A stretch of DNA of 5,520 nucleotides from an uncultured Eubacterium sp. (GTDB lineage Bacteria; Bacillota; Clostridia; Lachnospirales; Lachnospiraceae): assembly GCA_910577225.1 (NCBI GenBank), contig CAJTMV010000072.1, positions 1 through 5,520 of the forward strand. Direction: 5' to 3'. Position 1 is the stretch's first letter; each line of letters opens with the position of its first letter. The notes beneath the pieces are model-generated. The model searched no databases, was not told where the DNA came from, and was given only the letters and a program-made list of their open reading frames with translations. This document shows, one piece after another, positions 5,491 to 5,520 of this stretch. A program made the translations under genes and the position numbers.

Positions 5491-5520
5491 GCGGACCAGG
5501 GCAACGCTGCGGTGAACTAA

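Noticed and set aside
5360..5520. Minus-strand frame open from the right edge to a TAG at 5360-5362, as the end of a convergent gene
   Set aside because: It would give a Pro/Arg/His-rich low-complexity tail through 20-bp repeats that are not codon multiples, and no terminator lies between it and asnB. It cannot be excluded without sequence to the right.
5364..5520. Plus-strand frame open to the right edge, offset from asnB
   Set aside because: It has no ATG or well-placed alternative start with a ribosome site, and the Trp/Arg/Gly-rich translation of repeats is not protein-like.

Overview
The window looks like chromosomal DNA of a Gram-positive, low-to-mid GC anaerobe, most likely a Clostridia/Lachnospiraceae-type bacterium. 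The reasons are strong purine-rich Shine-Dalgarno sites (AAGGAAGGAG, GGAGGAG, AAAGGAG), TATAAT-type promoters, AT-rich intergenic DNA, a lipoprotein signal peptide starting MKKK, and the gene families present. This taxonomic guess is inference; no rRNA or other marker gene is present.

Layout: (1) 1-71, minus strand: the first 23 codons of an exported lipoprotein running off the left edge. (2) 72-417: a 346-bp AT-rich intergenic region with divergent promoter candidates and a pair of direct repeats that could be regulator sites. (3) 418-1278, plus: an AraC-family regulator with an N-terminal cupin-like sensor domain and a C-terminal double HTH. Such a regulator divergent from a lipoprotein is the usual arrangement of a sugar ABC-transporter locus, so it probably controls the lipoprotein (solute-binding protein) operon. 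(4) 1257-1293: a 13-bp perfect hairpin spanning the end of the AraC gene, placed between convergent genes. (5) 1297-2874, minus: a cardiolipin synthase with both HKD motifs; its start is corrected to the ATG at 2874. (6) 2875-3071: a divergent promoter region with a well-formed sigma-A-type promoter for each flanking gene and a repeated box next to both -35 elements. (7) 3072-3440, plus: a short DtxR/MntR-family metal-responsive regulator without an SH3-like domain. (8) 3499-5352, plus: a glutamine-hydrolysing asparagine synthetase of the AsnO-like type. (9) 5353-5520: a GC-rich, repeat-bearing tail with three tandem 20-bp units and no convincing gene.

The genes fall into three functional groups: a carbohydrate-uptake regulator/lipoprotein pair on the left, a membrane-lipid gene back to back with a metal-dependent regulator in the middle, and asparagine synthesis on the right, possibly cotranscribed with the metal regulator. 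No mobile element, CRISPR array, RNA gene or obvious novel multi-gene system is visible. The least ordinary items are the GC-rich tandem repeat after asnB, the altered metal-ligand set of the DtxR-like protein, and the candidate operator repeats in the two divergent intergenic regions.
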